A stretch of DNA of 37,112 nucleotides from Patescibacteria group bacterium (GCA_024277325.1 JAJRVN010000035.1:1-37112), one strand, 5' to 3'. Numbered from the stretch's first letter, positions 16,714 through 27,301 are shown. A program made the numbers and translations. Notes: a model not told the origin generated them from the letters alone.

Positions 16714-17451
16714 ATGGCTTTAACAGATAGACAGATTCAGATACTAAAGTATATTATCGAAGAATTTATAGCTTCGGCCCGGCCAGTTGGCTCCCAAATT
16801 TTAGAGGATAAGTATAATATTGGCGTTTCTCCGGCGACGATAAGGAATGAGATGGCGGTTTTAACTCAAGAAAACTTTCTGTTTCAACCGCATGTTTCGG
16901 CCGGTCGGGTGCCAACTACCCAAGCAATGCGTTTTTATGTTCGTAACCTTATCAACCCAAACGAAGACAATGTTACGGCCCAAGAGGAAGTTAGCTTAAA
17001 GACAAAGCTTTATCCCAAGCGGCATGATCTTAATATGATGCTTGATGAGGCGGTTGATTTATTGGCCGATCAATTAAAAAGCATCGTTGTAGCCAGTAGT
17101 GATGAAGAGGAGATGAATTTTTCCGGCTTGAGTTATTTGTTTGACTATCCGGAGTTTATGGAAATAGAACTGGCTCGCCAGGTTTTGTCGTTACTAGATG
17201 AAGAGAAGATGTTTTGGGATATTTTTCATCTTGGCAAAGGCGATGAGCCTGTGATTACTCTAATAGGCGAGGAGCTGGGCAGCCAAAATCTATATGGTTG
17301 CGGTTTGGTGTACACGCCGTTGCAGATAAGTCACCATGTTAGCTATGTCGGCGTTATTGGCTCTTACAGAATGGATTATAAGCAGATTATTCCCCGTTTG
17401 AGATTATTAAGACGTTTGATTTTGGGATTGGTTCAACAGCCGGAAAATTAA
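16714..17451 (+). CDS. hrcA: Heat-inducible transcription repressor HrcA (short)
   Basis: LTDRQIQILKYIIEEFIASARPVGSQILEDKYNIGVSPATIRNEMAVLTQENFLFQPHVSAGRVPTTQAMRFYV; heads the grpE-dnaK operon. Confidence 0.92.
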   Translation: MALTDRQIQILKYIIEEFIASARPVGSQILEDKYNIGVSPATIRNEMAVLTQENFLFQPHVSAGRVPTTQAMRFYVRNLINPNEDNVTAQEEVSLKTKLYPKRHDLNMMLDEAVDLLADQLKSIVVASSDEEEMNFSGLSYLFDYPEFMEIELARQVLSLLDEEKMFWDIFHLGKGDEPVITLIGEELGSQNLYGCGLVYTPLQISHHVSYVGVIGSYRMDYKQIIPRLRLLRRLILGLVQQPEN

Positions 17452-17464
17452 AAAGAGATTAAAA

Positions 17465-17935
17465 ATGAAACCAAAGAAAGAAAATAAACTTGATCAACTA
17501 GTTGGCCGACTTAGGCGAGAGAACGATGACTTAAAGCGTCGTTTAGCTCGGGCTTTGGCCGATTACCATAACTTTGAGGCCAGAGCCAACAGGCAACTTG
17601 AGCGCAGTTTAGCCAAAGCTCAAGTGGAGATGATAAAAGATATGTTAATAGTTTACGAAGCGGTAGTGAATTTGTACAACTATGATAATTCGGCCGAACA
17701 CAAGGCGGTTTTGAGTACCTTTGACAATTTTTTAAATAAATATAAAATAACTAAGCTTAAGGTTAAAGAGGGTGATGTTTTTGACCCGGCCATCAGCGAG
17801 TGTTTGCAGATTGAAACCGGTCGAAAAGACAGGGTGACTCAAGTTGTCAGACCAGGCTTTAAGCTAGGCGATTTGATTATTAAGCCGGCTTTGGTCAAAG
17901 TCGGCGCCGGCATAAAAAAGGATAAAAAAAATTAA
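17465..17935 (+). CDS. grpE: Nucleotide exchange factor GrpE
   Basis: Coiled-coil [16 protein letters not shown] and C-terminal beta domain; between hrcA and dnaK. Confidence 0.9.
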   Translation: MKPKKENKLDQLVGRLRRENDDLKRRLARALADYHNFEARANRQLERSLAKAQVEMIKDMLIVYEAVVNLYNYDNSAEHKAVLSTFDNFLNKYKITKLKVKEGDVFDPAISECLQIETGRKDRVTQVVRPGFKLGDLIIKPALVKVGAGIKKDKKN

Positions 17936-17951
17936 ATTAAAGGAGGTTAAA

Positions 17952-19856
17952 ATGAGTAAGATAATAGGCATTGATTTAGGAACAACCAATTCTTGCGTAG
18001 CTGTTTTGGAGGCTGGCAAGCCAAAAATAATTCCATCCAGCGAGGGCAGAAACACGATTCCTTCAGTAGTTGATGTTGTCGGCGGAGCCGTCGGCGATGT
18101 GGCTAAAAGGCAGTTGGTTTTAAAACCGGCTCAAACCATTTATTCAATTAAGCGCCTGATGGGCCGGCGGTTTGACGATCCGGAAGTGAAAAAGATTCAA
18201 AAAAAGATGGGCTATGAAATAGTTAAGGGTAAAAGCAACCTGGCCTGTGTTAAGGTTGACGGCAAAGTGTATACGCCCCAAGAAATCTCGGCCCGTATCT
18301 TAATGAAGCTGAAAAAAGACGCTGAAGAGTATTTGGGAGAAAAAGTTGAAGAAGCGGTGATCACGGTGCCGGCTTATTTTGATGATTCTCAACGACAGGC
18401 AACCAAAGAAGCCGGTAAGATAGCCGGCTTGAAAGTGAAAAGGATCTTAAACGAACCGACCGCCGCTTCTTTAGCTTATGGCCTTGACAAAGGCAAAAGT
18501 CACACTATCGCGGTTTATGATTTGGGTGGTGGTACTTTTGATATTTCGATACTAGAATTAGGCGACAGTGTTTTTGAGGTCAAGTCAACCAGTGGTGACA
18601 CGTATTTAGGCGGAGATGACTTTGATGATAAAGTGATTCATTGGTTAGTTGACGAGTTCAAGAGGGACACCGGAGTTGACTTGAGTCAAGACAGTCAAGC
18701 CCTCCAACGGCTTAAAGAGGCGGCCGAAAAAGCAAAAATAGAACTGTCGTCAACCATGGAAACTGAAATTAACCTACCGTTTTTAACTCAAGGACCAAAT
18801 AACCAACCACTTCATTTGGTTAAGAAGTTAACTAGGTCGCAACTGGAGAGTTTGGTCGCCGATTTAATAGATAAAACTTTAGAGCCGGTCAAGCAAGCTT
18901 TAAAAGATGCCAAACTGACAGCCAAAGATATAAATGAAGTTGTTTTAGTTGGTGGTATGACTCGAATGCCGAAGGTTCAAGATGTGGTTAAACAATTTTT
19001 TGGCAAAGAACCTCACAAAGGAGTCAATCCAGACGAAGTGGTTGCTATCGGCGCCGCCATTCAAGCCGGCATAATTACTGGTGAGGTTAAAGACGTTGTC
19101 TTACTTGATGTTACGCCGTTGACTTTGGGTATCGAGACTTTGGGCCAGGTTATGACTCCGATTATAGAGAGAAACACAACCATTCCAACAGAAAAAAGCC
19201 AGGTTTTTTCTACCGCCGCCGACAATCAAACCCAGGTTGAGATTCATGTCTTGCAAGGTGAGAGGCCATTGGCCAAAGACAATAAGTCACTTGGCCGGTT
19301 TATTTTAGACGGCATTCCGCCGGCTCCTCGGGGAGTGCCCCAAATAGAGGTTAGTTTTGAGATTGATACGGACGGCATTTTGAAGGTCTCGGCCCAAGAT
19401 AAAGCTACCGGCAAAAAGCAAAATATTGTTATCCAAGGAGCCACAGGTTTAAGCGATGAAGAAGTCTCCAGGATGCAACAAGAGGCTAAAAAACATGCCG
19501 AAGAAGATGCTCAGATTAAGGCCAAGATTAAGGCCAGGAACAAGCTTGACAGCTTGATTTTGGCCATAGACAAAACCTATGGCGATGTCAAGGATAAGCT
19601 GTCTGACGATGTTAAAGCCCAACTGGACAAAGCTCTGACTGAAGCTAAGAAGGTTAAGGACGATGATCAGGCCGGTAAAGATAAGCTGGAGGAGGCCTAT
19701 GACAGCCTTAATCAAGTGATTAAGAAGTATTCCCAAGAACTATACCAGCCGGCTCAAGACCACAAATCGGCTCGGGACCAAGATGGTAAAGCCCAAGCTA
19801 AACCACCTGAAGCCGAGGTGGTCGAAGAAGATAAAGAGGAAAAAAAGAAGGAATAA
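17952..19856 (+). CDS. dnaK: Molecular chaperone DnaK
   Basis: [61 protein letters not shown] Shine-Dalgarno. Confidence 0.98.
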   Translation: MSKIIGIDLGTTNSCVAVLEAGKPKIIPSSEGRNTIPSVVDVVGGAVGDVAKRQLVLKPAQTIYSIKRLMGRRFDDPEVKKIQKKMGYEIVKGKSNLACVKVDGKVYTPQEISARILMKLKKDAEEYLGEKVEEAVITVPAYFDDSQRQATKEAGKIAGLKVKRILNEPTAASLAYGLDKGKSHTIAVYDLGGGTFDISILELGDSVFEVKSTSGDTYLGGDDFDDKVIHWLVDEFKRDTGVDLSQDSQALQRLKEAAEKAKIELSSTMETEINLPFLTQGPNNQPLHLVKKLTRSQLESLVADLIDKTLEPVKQALKDAKLTAKDINEVVLVGGMTRMPKVQDVVKQFFGKEPHKGVNPDEVVAIGAAIQAGIITGEVKDVVLLDVTPLTLGIETLGQVMTPIIERNTTIPTEKSQVFSTAADNQTQVEIHVLQGERPLAKDNKSLGRFILDGIPPAPRGVPQIEVSFEIDTDGILKVSAQDKATGKKQNIVIQGATGLSDEEVSRMQQEAKKHAEEDAQIKAKIKARNKLDSLILAIDKTYGDVKDKLSDDVKAQLDKALTEAKKVKDDDQAGKDKLEEAYDSLNQVIKKYSQELYQPAQDHKSARDQDGKAQAKPPEAEVVEEDKEEKKKE

Positions 19857-19892
19857 TTTTAAAACCTTTTGGTTTTATTAAAGATAAACAAG

Positions 19893-20696
19893 ATGGCTTT
19901 TACTAAAGACCCGTATCAGGTTTTGGGTGTTGATCGGCAAGCTAGCCAAGACCAGATCAAAAAAGCTTACCGCCGACTGGCTTTAAAGTACCATCCGGAT
20001 AAAAACAAATCGGCTGATGCCAAAGATAAGTTTAAGGAAATAAACGCCGCTTACGAGGTCTTGTCCGACCCGCAAAAGCGTCGGCAGTATGACAGCTTTG
20101 GCCATGCATGGTTTAATCCTAATATGGGCGGCGGTTTTTCTGCCGGTGGCTTTGATTTTAATTTTTCCGACCCACTTGATATTTTTGAGCAATTTTTCAA
20201 CTTTGGTTCACCCTTTAACCGCCGGAGGTCTTTGCCTAGGGCTTTTGCCAGGCTGAGTTTGAAGGAGGTTTTGACCGGGGCCAAGCGTAAAATCGCTGTG
20301 TCAGGCAAGACCAGGCAGGTCGATATTCCTCCCGGCGTCGAAAACGGACTGAAGTTTAGGTATGATGATTTTATCCTCGAAATAGAGGTGATTAACGATA
20401 CGGTTTTTAAGCTTAACGGCCGTGACTTAATTTACCAAGCTCCAACCTTGTTAAGCCAAGCTGTCTTGGGCGGAGTTGTTAAGGTTCCGACTCTTGACGG
20501 CAAGGATTTAAAAATCAAAGTGCCGCCGGGAACCAAAACCGGCGATTTATTAAGGGTCAGAAATTACGGCCTGCCAAAGCTTAATCGACCAAGCGACAGG
20601 GGCGATTTATATATCCAGTTCCAAGTTAAGATGCCCGAAAAGCTTGATCGTCAGCAAAAGAAGCTGTTTAAACAATTAGAAAAACTGGGATTATAG
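19893..20696 (+). CDS. dnaJ: DnaJ/CbpA-type J-domain protein lacking the zinc-finger domain
   Basis: [35 protein letters not shown] region; no CXXCXGXG repeats; DnaJ_C domain. ATG at 19893 preferred over TTG at 19869. Confidence 0.92.
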   Translation: MAFTKDPYQVLGVDRQASQDQIKKAYRRLALKYHPDKNKSADAKDKFKEINAAYEVLSDPQKRRQYDSFGHAWFNPNMGGGFSAGGFDFNFSDPLDIFEQFFNFGSPFNRRRSLPRAFARLSLKEVLTGAKRKIAVSGKTRQVDIPPGVENGLKFRYDDFILEIEVINDTVFKLNGRDLIYQAPTLLSQAVLGGVVKVPTLDGKDLKIKVPPGTKTGDLLRVRNYGLPKLNRPSDRGDLYIQFQVKMPEKLDRQQKKLFKQLEKLGL

Positions 20697-20717
20697 CAGG
20701 GGTGCTGACAGGTTTTA

Positions 20718-20744
20718 GCTAAGCCGTTGGCTTGCTTGTTTTTC
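20718..20744 (+). terminator. Probable Rho-independent terminator after the dnaJ operon
   Basis: GCTAAGCC-GTT-GGCTTGC hairpin followed by TTGTTTTTCT. Confidence 0.6.
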
Positions 20745-20773
20745 TCATAATTGAAGTCTTTTTTGTTAATTGG

Positions 20774-20801
20774 TTTACATCTATGAATCATGATTTATAA
20801 T
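20774..20801 (+). promoter_or_regulatory. Promoter TTTACA-N16-TATAAT, 6 nt before ATG
   Basis: Direct reading: tttaca tctatgaatcatgatt tataat atagac ATG(20808). Confidence 0.7.
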
Positions 20802-20807
20802 ATAGAC

Positions 20808-21740
20808 ATGATAAGAAAAATAAGTTTGGCGGTGATCGTCGTTTTATCCGGTTTGCTGTTAGGAGGATGCAGCTTAAATCCAAACGCCACTTTGCAGGTT
20901 TTTTCAACTCCAAGGGCGACTGTCATGTTAAATAATAAAATTGTCGGTGAAACGCCTTTTTTTAATACCAAAATCAAAACCGGCTCTTACGATCTTAAAC
21001 TAATCCCAATCGGGCAGGTCGATAATATCTTACCCTATGAAACAAAGTTAGAATTGAAGAAAAATACCAAAACCGCGGTCAAGTGGCAGTTTAACAAAAA
21101 TGAAGCCTCAGCCAGCGGTTATATCATGACCCAAGAAGCTATCTCAGATAAAAAAGGCAGTGTTTTTATGATAGTTTACAATCCATCCGGGGCCACTGTC
21201 AAGCTGGATGACCAAGTGGTTGGAACGACTCCTTTTCAAAAAGATGGTTTAGCCCCGAAACAATACAAGTTAAGCGTCTCAGCTAACGGCTACCAAACCG
21301 AAGAAGCCCTTATCAGCGCCGATGCCGGTTACAAAGTGATTGTTAATCTCAAGTTAGGCCAGCAGACAGGCCAATCAGAGGTATCAAACGAAGCTTCAGC
21401 CAGTGCTTCGCCGACTCCATCAGCTCCGCCGAAAAAAACCTTAACCATCAAAGATACGCCAACCGGCTGGCTAAGAGTCAGGTCAAAGCCGGGCTTGACC
21501 GGCAAAGAACTGGGCAAGGTTAATCCCGGCGATGAATTCGTTATCTTAGATGAGGAAAATGGCTGGTACAAGATAGAATATGAAACTGACAAACAAGGCT
21601 GGGTTTCCGGTACTTACGTCAAGCTCAATCAAGCCGACAATGACAAGGAGTCAGCCGACGCCAAAACGACGCCAACCAAGAAGCCGACCGCCACGCCAAC
21701 CAAGCAAGCCACAGAATCAGCTTCAACAACCAATAATTAG
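20808..21740 (+). CDS. Lipoprotein with two PEGA domains and an SH3 domain
   Basis: Lipobox LLLGGCS; ATVMLNNKIVGETPFFNTKIKTGSYDLKL and ATVKLDDQVVGTTPFQKDGLAPKQYKLSV; WLRVRSKPGLTGKELGKVNPGDEFVILDEENGWYKIEY; T/P-rich tail. Confidence 0.85.
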   Translation: MIRKISLAVIVVLSGLLLGGCSLNPNATLQVFSTPRATVMLNNKIVGETPFFNTKIKTGSYDLKLIPIGQVDNILPYETKLELKKNTKTAVKWQFNKNEASASGYIMTQEAISDKKGSVFMIVYNPSGATVKLDDQVVGTTPFQKDGLAPKQYKLSVSANGYQTEEALISADAGYKVIVNLKLGQQTGQSEVSNEASASASPTPSAPPKKTLTIKDTPTGWLRVRSKPGLTGKELGKVNPGDEFVILDEENGWYKIEYETDKQGWVSGTYVKLNQADNDKESADAKTTPTKKPTATPTKQATESASTTNN

Positions 21741-21812
21741 CTGGAGGGAGAAGCCAACCTTTGTCAGTTAACGTTTTAACCAAGATCGCTTATCAATTTA
21801 GATTATATTTTT

Positions 21813-22556
21813 ATGTTAAAGCTGGATAATTTAACGGTTAAAGCTAAAACTAAGCTGATTTTAGAGAATCTCAACTTAAGTTTTAAAGCCGGCCGAACGT
21901 ATGTCATAATGGGACCGAATGGGTCCGGCAAGTCAACCTTGGCCAAGTCAATCATAGCCGATCCGGAGTATGAATACCGGGGGAAGATTTACTTTAAGGC
22001 TAAAGATATAACCAACTTATCAACCGAAGACAGGGCCAAACTGGGCTTGTTTGTCAGCTTCCAAAATCCGGTCGAGTTAAGTGGTATTAGCCTTTTTGAT
22101 TTAATGAAGCTGACTTTAAAAAGGAAAGTGAGGATTTTAGAGATTAAAAGGCAGATAGATGAGCTGGCGAAGCAGATTGATTTAAATCCTGAGGTGATAA
22201 AAAGCAGTCTTAATCAGTCAGTTTCCGGAGGCGAGGCCAAAAAGCTTGAGGTGATTCAAGCTTGCCTGCTAAATCCCGAAGTAATTGTTTTTGACGAGAT
22301 AGATACCGGCCTGGATGTTGATGCTCTTGGCCAGATAGCCAACTTAATTAAGCGCCGTTTTCAAAAACCGGACAAGACATTAATTATCATTACCCACAAC
22401 AGCCGGATTTTAAACCACCTTCGACCTGATGAGGTTTTAATTATGAAAAATGGCCAAGTTGTCAACCAGGGTGGGCCAAACCTGGTTAAGCAAATAGATA
22501 GGTATGGTTTTAAAGGTTGGAATTTAAAGGCTAAGTTATCAAAGTTGCATTTTTAA
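21813..22556 (+). CDS. sufC: Fe-S cluster assembly ATPase SufC
   Basis: MGPNGSGKSTLAKSI, VSGGEAKKLEVIQACLLNPEVIVFDEIDTGLDVDAL. Confidence 0.93.
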   Translation: MLKLDNLTVKAKTKLILENLNLSFKAGRTYVIMGPNGSGKSTLAKSIIADPEYEYRGKIYFKAKDITNLSTEDRAKLGLFVSFQNPVELSGISLFDLMKLTLKRKVRILEIKRQIDELAKQIDLNPEVIKSSLNQSVSGGEAKKLEVIQACLLNPEVIVFDEIDTGLDVDALGQIANLIKRRFQKPDKTLIIITHNSRILNHLRPDEVLIMKNGQVVNQGGPNLVKQIDRYGFKGWNLKAKLSKLHF

Positions 22557-22557
22557 A

Positions 22558-23901
22558 ATGACCGATCCGGCTTATCAGTTGCCCAGGGGCCTTAACCGGG
22601 ATGTTATCCGTAAGATTTCCAAACACAAAAAAGAACCGGATTGGATGCTTGAGTTTAGGCTTAACGCTTACAAAATTTTTCAATCTAAACATAAGCCAAA
22701 CTGGGGAGTTGATTTAAGTCGATTAGATTTTAATGATTTAAGTTATTATTCGGTTGCCTTTGGCAAAAAAGCGACTTGGAGCGAGATACCAAAAGAGATT
22801 AAGTTGGTTTATGAAAAGCTTGGTATTCCAGAGGCTGAGCAAAAGTTTTTAGCCGGTGTTTCCACTCAGCTTGAGTCGCAAGTCATTTATGAAAGTTTAA
22901 AGTTTGATCTGGAGAGGCAAGGGGTTATTTTTACCGATACCGATACCGCGGTTCAAAAATATCCGGGCCTTTTTAGAAAGTATTTTGCCAAATTGGTGCC
23001 GCCGACGGACAATCTTTTTGCTGCCTTAAACTCGGCGGTCTGGTCCGGCGGTTCTTTTGTTTATGTCCCCAAAGGGGTGCAGATAAAACGGCCTCTTCAA
23101 GCTTATTTCTTAATCAACTTAGCTAGAATCGGCCAGTTTGAGATAACTCTAATTATCGTGGAAGAGGGCGGTATGGCTCATTATTTGGAAGGATGTACGG
23201 CTCCGATTTATAGACGAGACTCGCTTCATGCCGCGGTGGTCGAGGTGTTTGTTCACAACCGGGCTCGTCTTCGTTATACAACGGTGCAAAACTGGAGCAA
23301 AAACGTTTATAACTTGACCACCAAGCGGGCCAGGGTCGAAGAAGAAGCGGTTATGGAGTGGGTTGATGGCAATATCGGATCTCTGGCGACGATGAAATAC
23401 CCGGCTTGTCTTTTAGTTGGCAAGCGGGCCCATGGAGAAACTTTGTCGGTGTCCTTTGCTGACAGCGGCCAACACCAAGACACCGGAGCTAAGATGGTTC
23501 ATCTAGCCAAAAAAACAACATCAAGGATTATAGCTAAGTCTGTATCTAAAGGCACCGGCCGAAGCTCCTATCGAGGTTTGGTCAAGTTCGGCCCGCAAGC
23601 CGCCGGCTCATCGGCTTTTGTCTCTTGCGATGCCTTGATTTTAAACGAAACCGCCAGGTCAGATACGTACCCGATTATGAAGGTTTCAACCAAACGGATC
23701 ACCCTCAAGCATGAAGCCACGGTTGAAAAGCTGGAAGAGAAAAAACTGCTTTATTTAATGAGCCGAGGCTTGAACCGATCTCAAGCCGAGGGCTTGCTGG
23801 TTTCAGGGTTTATCAGTCCGGTACTCAAGGAAATTCCCTTAGAGTACGCCAGCGAGTTAAATCGGCTTATCAATTTAAAGATGGAGGGTTCGGTTGGCTG
23901 A
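22558..23901 (+). CDS. sufB: Fe-S cluster assembly protein SufB
   Basis: KKEPDWMLEFRLNAYKIF; NSAVWSGGSFVYVPKGVQIKRPLQAYF; YLMSRGLNRSQAEGLLVSGFISPV. Confidence 0.95.
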   Translation: MTDPAYQLPRGLNRDVIRKISKHKKEPDWMLEFRLNAYKIFQSKHKPNWGVDLSRLDFNDLSYYSVAFGKKATWSEIPKEIKLVYEKLGIPEAEQKFLAGVSTQLESQVIYESLKFDLERQGVIFTDTDTAVQKYPGLFRKYFAKLVPPTDNLFAALNSAVWSGGSFVYVPKGVQIKRPLQAYFLINLARIGQFEITLIIVEEGGMAHYLEGCTAPIYRRDSLHAAVVEVFVHNRARLRYTTVQNWSKNVYNLTTKRARVEEEAVMEWVDGNIGSLATMKYPACLLVGKRAHGETLSVSFADSGQHQDTGAKMVHLAKKTTSRIIAKSVSKGTGRSSYRGLVKFGPQAAGSSAFVSCDALILNETARSDTYPIMKVSTKRITLKHEATVEKLEEKKLLYLMSRGLNRSQAEGLLVSGFISPVLKEIPLEYASELNRLINLKMEGSVG

Positions 23902-24538
23902 CTTTCATCAAGTACTCAGGCCGGTTTTAATCTCAACCGATGAAGTTAAGACTTGCCCTCTGGGCTTAATTAACCTTAACCAGCCGGGCAACTACTTGGT
24001 TTGGCTGATGAATTACTCCGGCGAATTATCGATTGATATAGTTTCTAGTTATGTTAGAGTATATGTTTTTGGCACTTATTACGGTCGGCAAAATCAGGTT
24101 TTTGATTTATCCATAAATCAAAGGCATATTGAACCAAACAGCCTGTCGCAAGTTCTTATCAAAGGGGTTTTTGCCGGCGCCAGCCGATTCAGCTACAAAG
24201 GATTGATTAAGATATTGGCCAAGGCGCAGTCAAGCCAAGCCTATCAAAAAAACCAAAATTTGATTTTATCCGACAAGGCCTATGTTGAGTCGGATCCGTT
24301 CTTGGAGATAGAAGCCAACCGGGTAGTTTGCGGCCATGGATCAACCACTAGTAGCTTATCAATTCGCCAGCTTAATTATTTGTTAAGCCGAGGCTTAAGC
24401 CATGCCCAAGCAGAGAGATTAATGATATTCGGGTTTTTGTCGGAGGTGGTTTATCAGTCTAAGGCTAAAGCCAAACAACTTAAATTATTAGCAGGGCTTG
24501 ATAAAATCTTGAACCGTTTAAAGCTTGGTAGAACATAA
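23894..24538 (+). CDS. sufD: Short SufD-like protein (214 aa)
   Basis: TTG start overlapping the sufB stop; YKGLIKILAKAQSSQAYQKNQNLILSDKAYVESDPFLEIEANRVVCGHGSTTSSLSIRQLNYLLSRGLSHAQAERLMIFGFLSEVV. Confidence 0.85.
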   Translation: MADFHQVLRPVLISTDEVKTCPLGLINLNQPGNYLVWLMNYSGELSIDIVSSYVRVYVFGTYYGRQNQVFDLSINQRHIEPNSLSQVLIKGVFAGASRFSYKGLIKILAKAQSSQAYQKNQNLILSDKAYVESDPFLEIEANRVVCGHGSTTSSLSIRQLNYLLSRGLSHAQAERLMIFGFLSEVVYQSKAKAKQLKLLAGLDKILNRLKLGRT

Positions 24539-24612
24539 TTCATTGCTGTTTAAATTTTCCACCTTAAGAGATGGATAGGTTATTGGGATTATGCTAAACT
24601 TAAAGCAGACAG

Positions 24613-26064
24613 ATGGTTGACCGTGATTTTTATCAGCTTTATAAGCAAGTTTACAAAGACAAAAATCTATTTCAAGTTAATCGCAAGCTACCTACCAACC
24701 CCTTAAGCCAAAGACGGCCAAACTCAGTCATCGTCGCCGGCGGTGCTTTGGGGGACGAGGGCAAGGGTCGAGTCACCGATGAGCTAAGCCATTATTTTTT
24801 AAACAAACTTGGTAAGGTATTTCATTATCGGGATAATGGCGGCGCCAATGCCGGCCACACCGTGGTTGTCAAAAGCAAAAAAATAGTTCTTCACCAGTTG
24901 GCATCGGGCATTATCCAGTCGGGTTGCAGCGTTATTTTAAGCCGGGGTATGGTTTTGCACCCGGAGGATTTGGTCGCCGAGATAAACCAAGTTAAGAAAG
25001 CTTTTGCCGGCCAACTGCCGGCTAAGCTGATTATAGACGAGATGGCGGTTTTGTCTTTGGATACGCATCGAGCTTTTGAGACCGCCATTAAAAAGCAAAC
25101 GACCCAAGTGGACTCAACCAGCCGAGGCATATCTCCGGCTTATGCTGATATTATTTACCGTCACCCGCTACGCATGCGAGATCTGGTCGGCAAAAATTTT
25201 AAAGCCAAGTTTCACCATCACTATCGATTTTATCGAGATTTGATAAGAGGTCTAGGCCAAAATTTGGCCCAAATTGAGGTCGTTAGGCTTCAAGGCGGTA
25301 AGTTGACCGTCGGCAATGAGGATCTGTTTATCGCCCGGTTGACTAAAGCCAGGCAACAATTGCTTGATTTTATCAAGCCTACCCATAATTTGATTGATAA
25401 GGCTTGGCAATCGCAAGCCGGCTTTGTCATAGAAAAAGCCCAAGCTTTGGGATTGGATAAAAACTGGGGCACTTATCCTGACGTGACCGCATCTGACTGT
25501 AGTTATGAAGGGGTTCATACCTCCAGTTACGGTATCATCGACCCTTTGGATATCTCGGTGAAAACCGCGGTGATTAAAGCCACTTATACTTCTAGTGTCG
25601 GCAAAAGGCGCATGCCGACCAGAATGGCTGCCAAGCTAGAGAATAAAATTAGGCGCGACGCCAATGAATATGGAGCCACAACCGGCCGGCCACGTGACAT
25701 ACTCTATATAGACCTGCCCATGTTAAGTTATTTGTTTAAGGTGGGTAGAGTTGAGTTTTTAACCATGACGCATCTTGATATAAGTTATAAGGATCAACCG
25801 ATTAGAGTTTGTTTAACTTACAAGCTAAACGGGCGCCGGGTAGGTTACCGGCCTGATCTGGCTTTTTTGGCTCGAGTTGAGCCCGAGTATATAGACCTGC
25901 CCAGTTGGCAAGGCGAAGAATTAGAGGGGATTAAAAAGATTAGCGACCTACCCATGTCAACCTTGCAATATATAGCCTTTATCAGCCAAGCTTTAAGCTG
26001 TCGGATGTTGATGGCCACAACCGGTTCGGAAAGATCTCAATCTTTAAGTTGGCTGCCAATTTAA
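24613..26064 (+). CDS. purA: Adenylosuccinate synthetase
   Basis: GALGDEGKGRVTDELS, RDNGGANAGHTVVV, STSRGISPAYADIIYRHPLRMRDL, YGATTGRPRDILYIDL; unusual N-terminal extension of about 36 aa. Confidence 0.88.
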   Translation: MVDRDFYQLYKQVYKDKNLFQVNRKLPTNPLSQRRPNSVIVAGGALGDEGKGRVTDELSHYFLNKLGKVFHYRDNGGANAGHTVVVKSKKIVLHQLASGIIQSGCSVILSRGMVLHPEDLVAEINQVKKAFAGQLPAKLIIDEMAVLSLDTHRAFETAIKKQTTQVDSTSRGISPAYADIIYRHPLRMRDLVGKNFKAKFHHHYRFYRDLIRGLGQNLAQIEVVRLQGGKLTVGNEDLFIARLTKARQQLLDFIKPTHNLIDKAWQSQAGFVIEKAQALGLDKNWGTYPDVTASDCSYEGVHTSSYGIIDPLDISVKTAVIKATYTSSVGKRRMPTRMAAKLENKIRRDANEYGATTGRPRDILYIDLPMLSYLFKVGRVEFLTMTHLDISYKDQPIRVCLTYKLNGRRVGYRPDLAFLARVEPEYIDLPSWQGEELEGIKKISDLPMSTLQYIAFISQALSCRMLMATTGSERSQSLSWLPI

Positions 26065-26149
26065 CCAGGATTTTACCAACCCGGCCTGTTTCTGGCAAAA
26101 TTAAAAAAAACCAATCCTCAATAAGATAAAAGTGGTTTATAATCAAGAT

Positions 26150-27301
26150 ATGCGCAGGCCCAAGTTTTCTTACAGCCAGAGACTACTTAGCTTATTGTCA
26201 CTTTTTAAGAATCTAGCAATTGATTTAAGGCCAATCCCTTTTAATCGAGGATGTCGCTTAGATACTGCCTTGCTATCTTTGGCTTTAGCTATTGATGGCT
26301 TTAAAGTTGACTGCTCGGACTTGGTCAACCCTAATCGTTTTTTAAATAAGCCCAAGATTAGTCGCTTAACAACATCATACCAGCAGGTAATCGATCTTAT
26401 TTTAGCCCAAAATAGACCAAAACCAACAAGCCAAGCCAAACTACTTGATGTGGAAAAAACGATTAAGAAAATTAATCAAATACTATCAAATAATGCTAGT
26501 TATACGATGAATAATAATGGGTATAGAATATCTAAAATTGTGGTCGAGGACGAACTTAATGGGATCGTTGTCTATCAACCGCCGTCGGCCTTTCGATTGC
26601 CGTTTTTGATGTCAGATGTGTTTAAAGTTTCAATAGACAATCAAATGAACTTAGGTTTAAGAGCCGCTTTTTTGTATTATGCGATTCTTTTTTGCCGACC
26701 GTTTGGCCAAGCCAATCAAATGACGGCTTTGTTTGCTACCTGGTGGCTTTTATTGTCAGAATCAAAAAATCACAAGCTACTTGTTAACCTAGGTCGAAAC
26801 TTAACCGATATGGATTTGCAGGCATATAACGCCTTTTTTAAAACAACCCAGTCAGCCAAAGATATCTGGCGCCAAGACTTGACTTTTTGGTTTGAGTTTT
26901 TTCTTCAAGCCATGATAGTTGGATCTGGTAAACCAGACAAAACCTCGGTGCCAGCAACCGTCCAGTCAAAGGCATCGCCGCCGCAACTTATCAGCCGACG
27001 GATAAAAACCAAGCCAACCGCTACCACCAAAAGACCGACTCCGGTCAAACCAAGGTCAAAACCGACAGAAACAACTGCCTTCTTGACGGACCGCCAAATT
27101 AAATTATTGCGCCTGTTTCAAAAAACCAACATGATTAAGATGGCTTATGCCAAATTTATCTTTCCCAATTTATCCGACGACACTCTCTTAAGAGAGCTGC
27201 AACGGCTGCAAAGATATGGCATTATCATTAGAAAAGGCAGGACCAAGGGTTCATACTATGTCTTAGTTGATAAATTTAAGGATATAATCTATGAAATTTA
27301 G
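26150..27301 (+). CDS. Degenerate Fic-domain-like protein with C-terminal winged helix (tentative)
   Basis: NLGLRAAFLYYAILFCRPFGQANQMTALFATWWLL resembles Fic (HPFxxGNGR) with His and Arg lost; C-terminal LTDRQIKLLRLFQKTNMIKMAYAKFIFPNLSDDTLLRELQRLQRYGIIIRKG wHTH. ATG at 26150 fits the TATAAT spacing. Confidence 0.5.
   Translation: MRRPKFSYSQRLLSLLSLFKNLAIDLRPIPFNRGCRLDTALLSLALAIDGFKVDCSDLVNPNRFLNKPKISRLTTSYQQVIDLILAQNRPKPTSQAKLLDVEKTIKKINQILSNNASYTMNNNGYRISKIVVEDELNGIVVYQPPSAFRLPFLMSDVFKVSIDNQMNLGLRAAFLYYAILFCRPFGQANQMTALFATWWLLLSESKNHKLLVNLGRNLTDMDLQAYNAFFKTTQSAKDIWRQDLTFWFEFFLQAMIVGSGKPDKTSVPATVQSKASPPQLISRRIKTKPTATTKRPTPVKPRSKPTETTAFLTDRQIKLLRLFQKTNMIKMAYAKFIFPNLSDDTLLRELQRLQRYGIIIRKGRTKGSYYVLVDKFKDIIYEI

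Noticed and set aside
2795-23901. UGA recoding as in Gracilibacteria/SR1
   Set aside because: TGA ends the cobalamin adenosyltransferase (2797), VirB4-like ATPase (5337) and sufB (23901), and no in-frame TGA was noticed inside conserved domains.
24613-26064. PurZ (aminoadenine-synthesising PurA homologue)
   Set aside because: The catalytic Asp in GDEGKG is retained, and there is no phage context.
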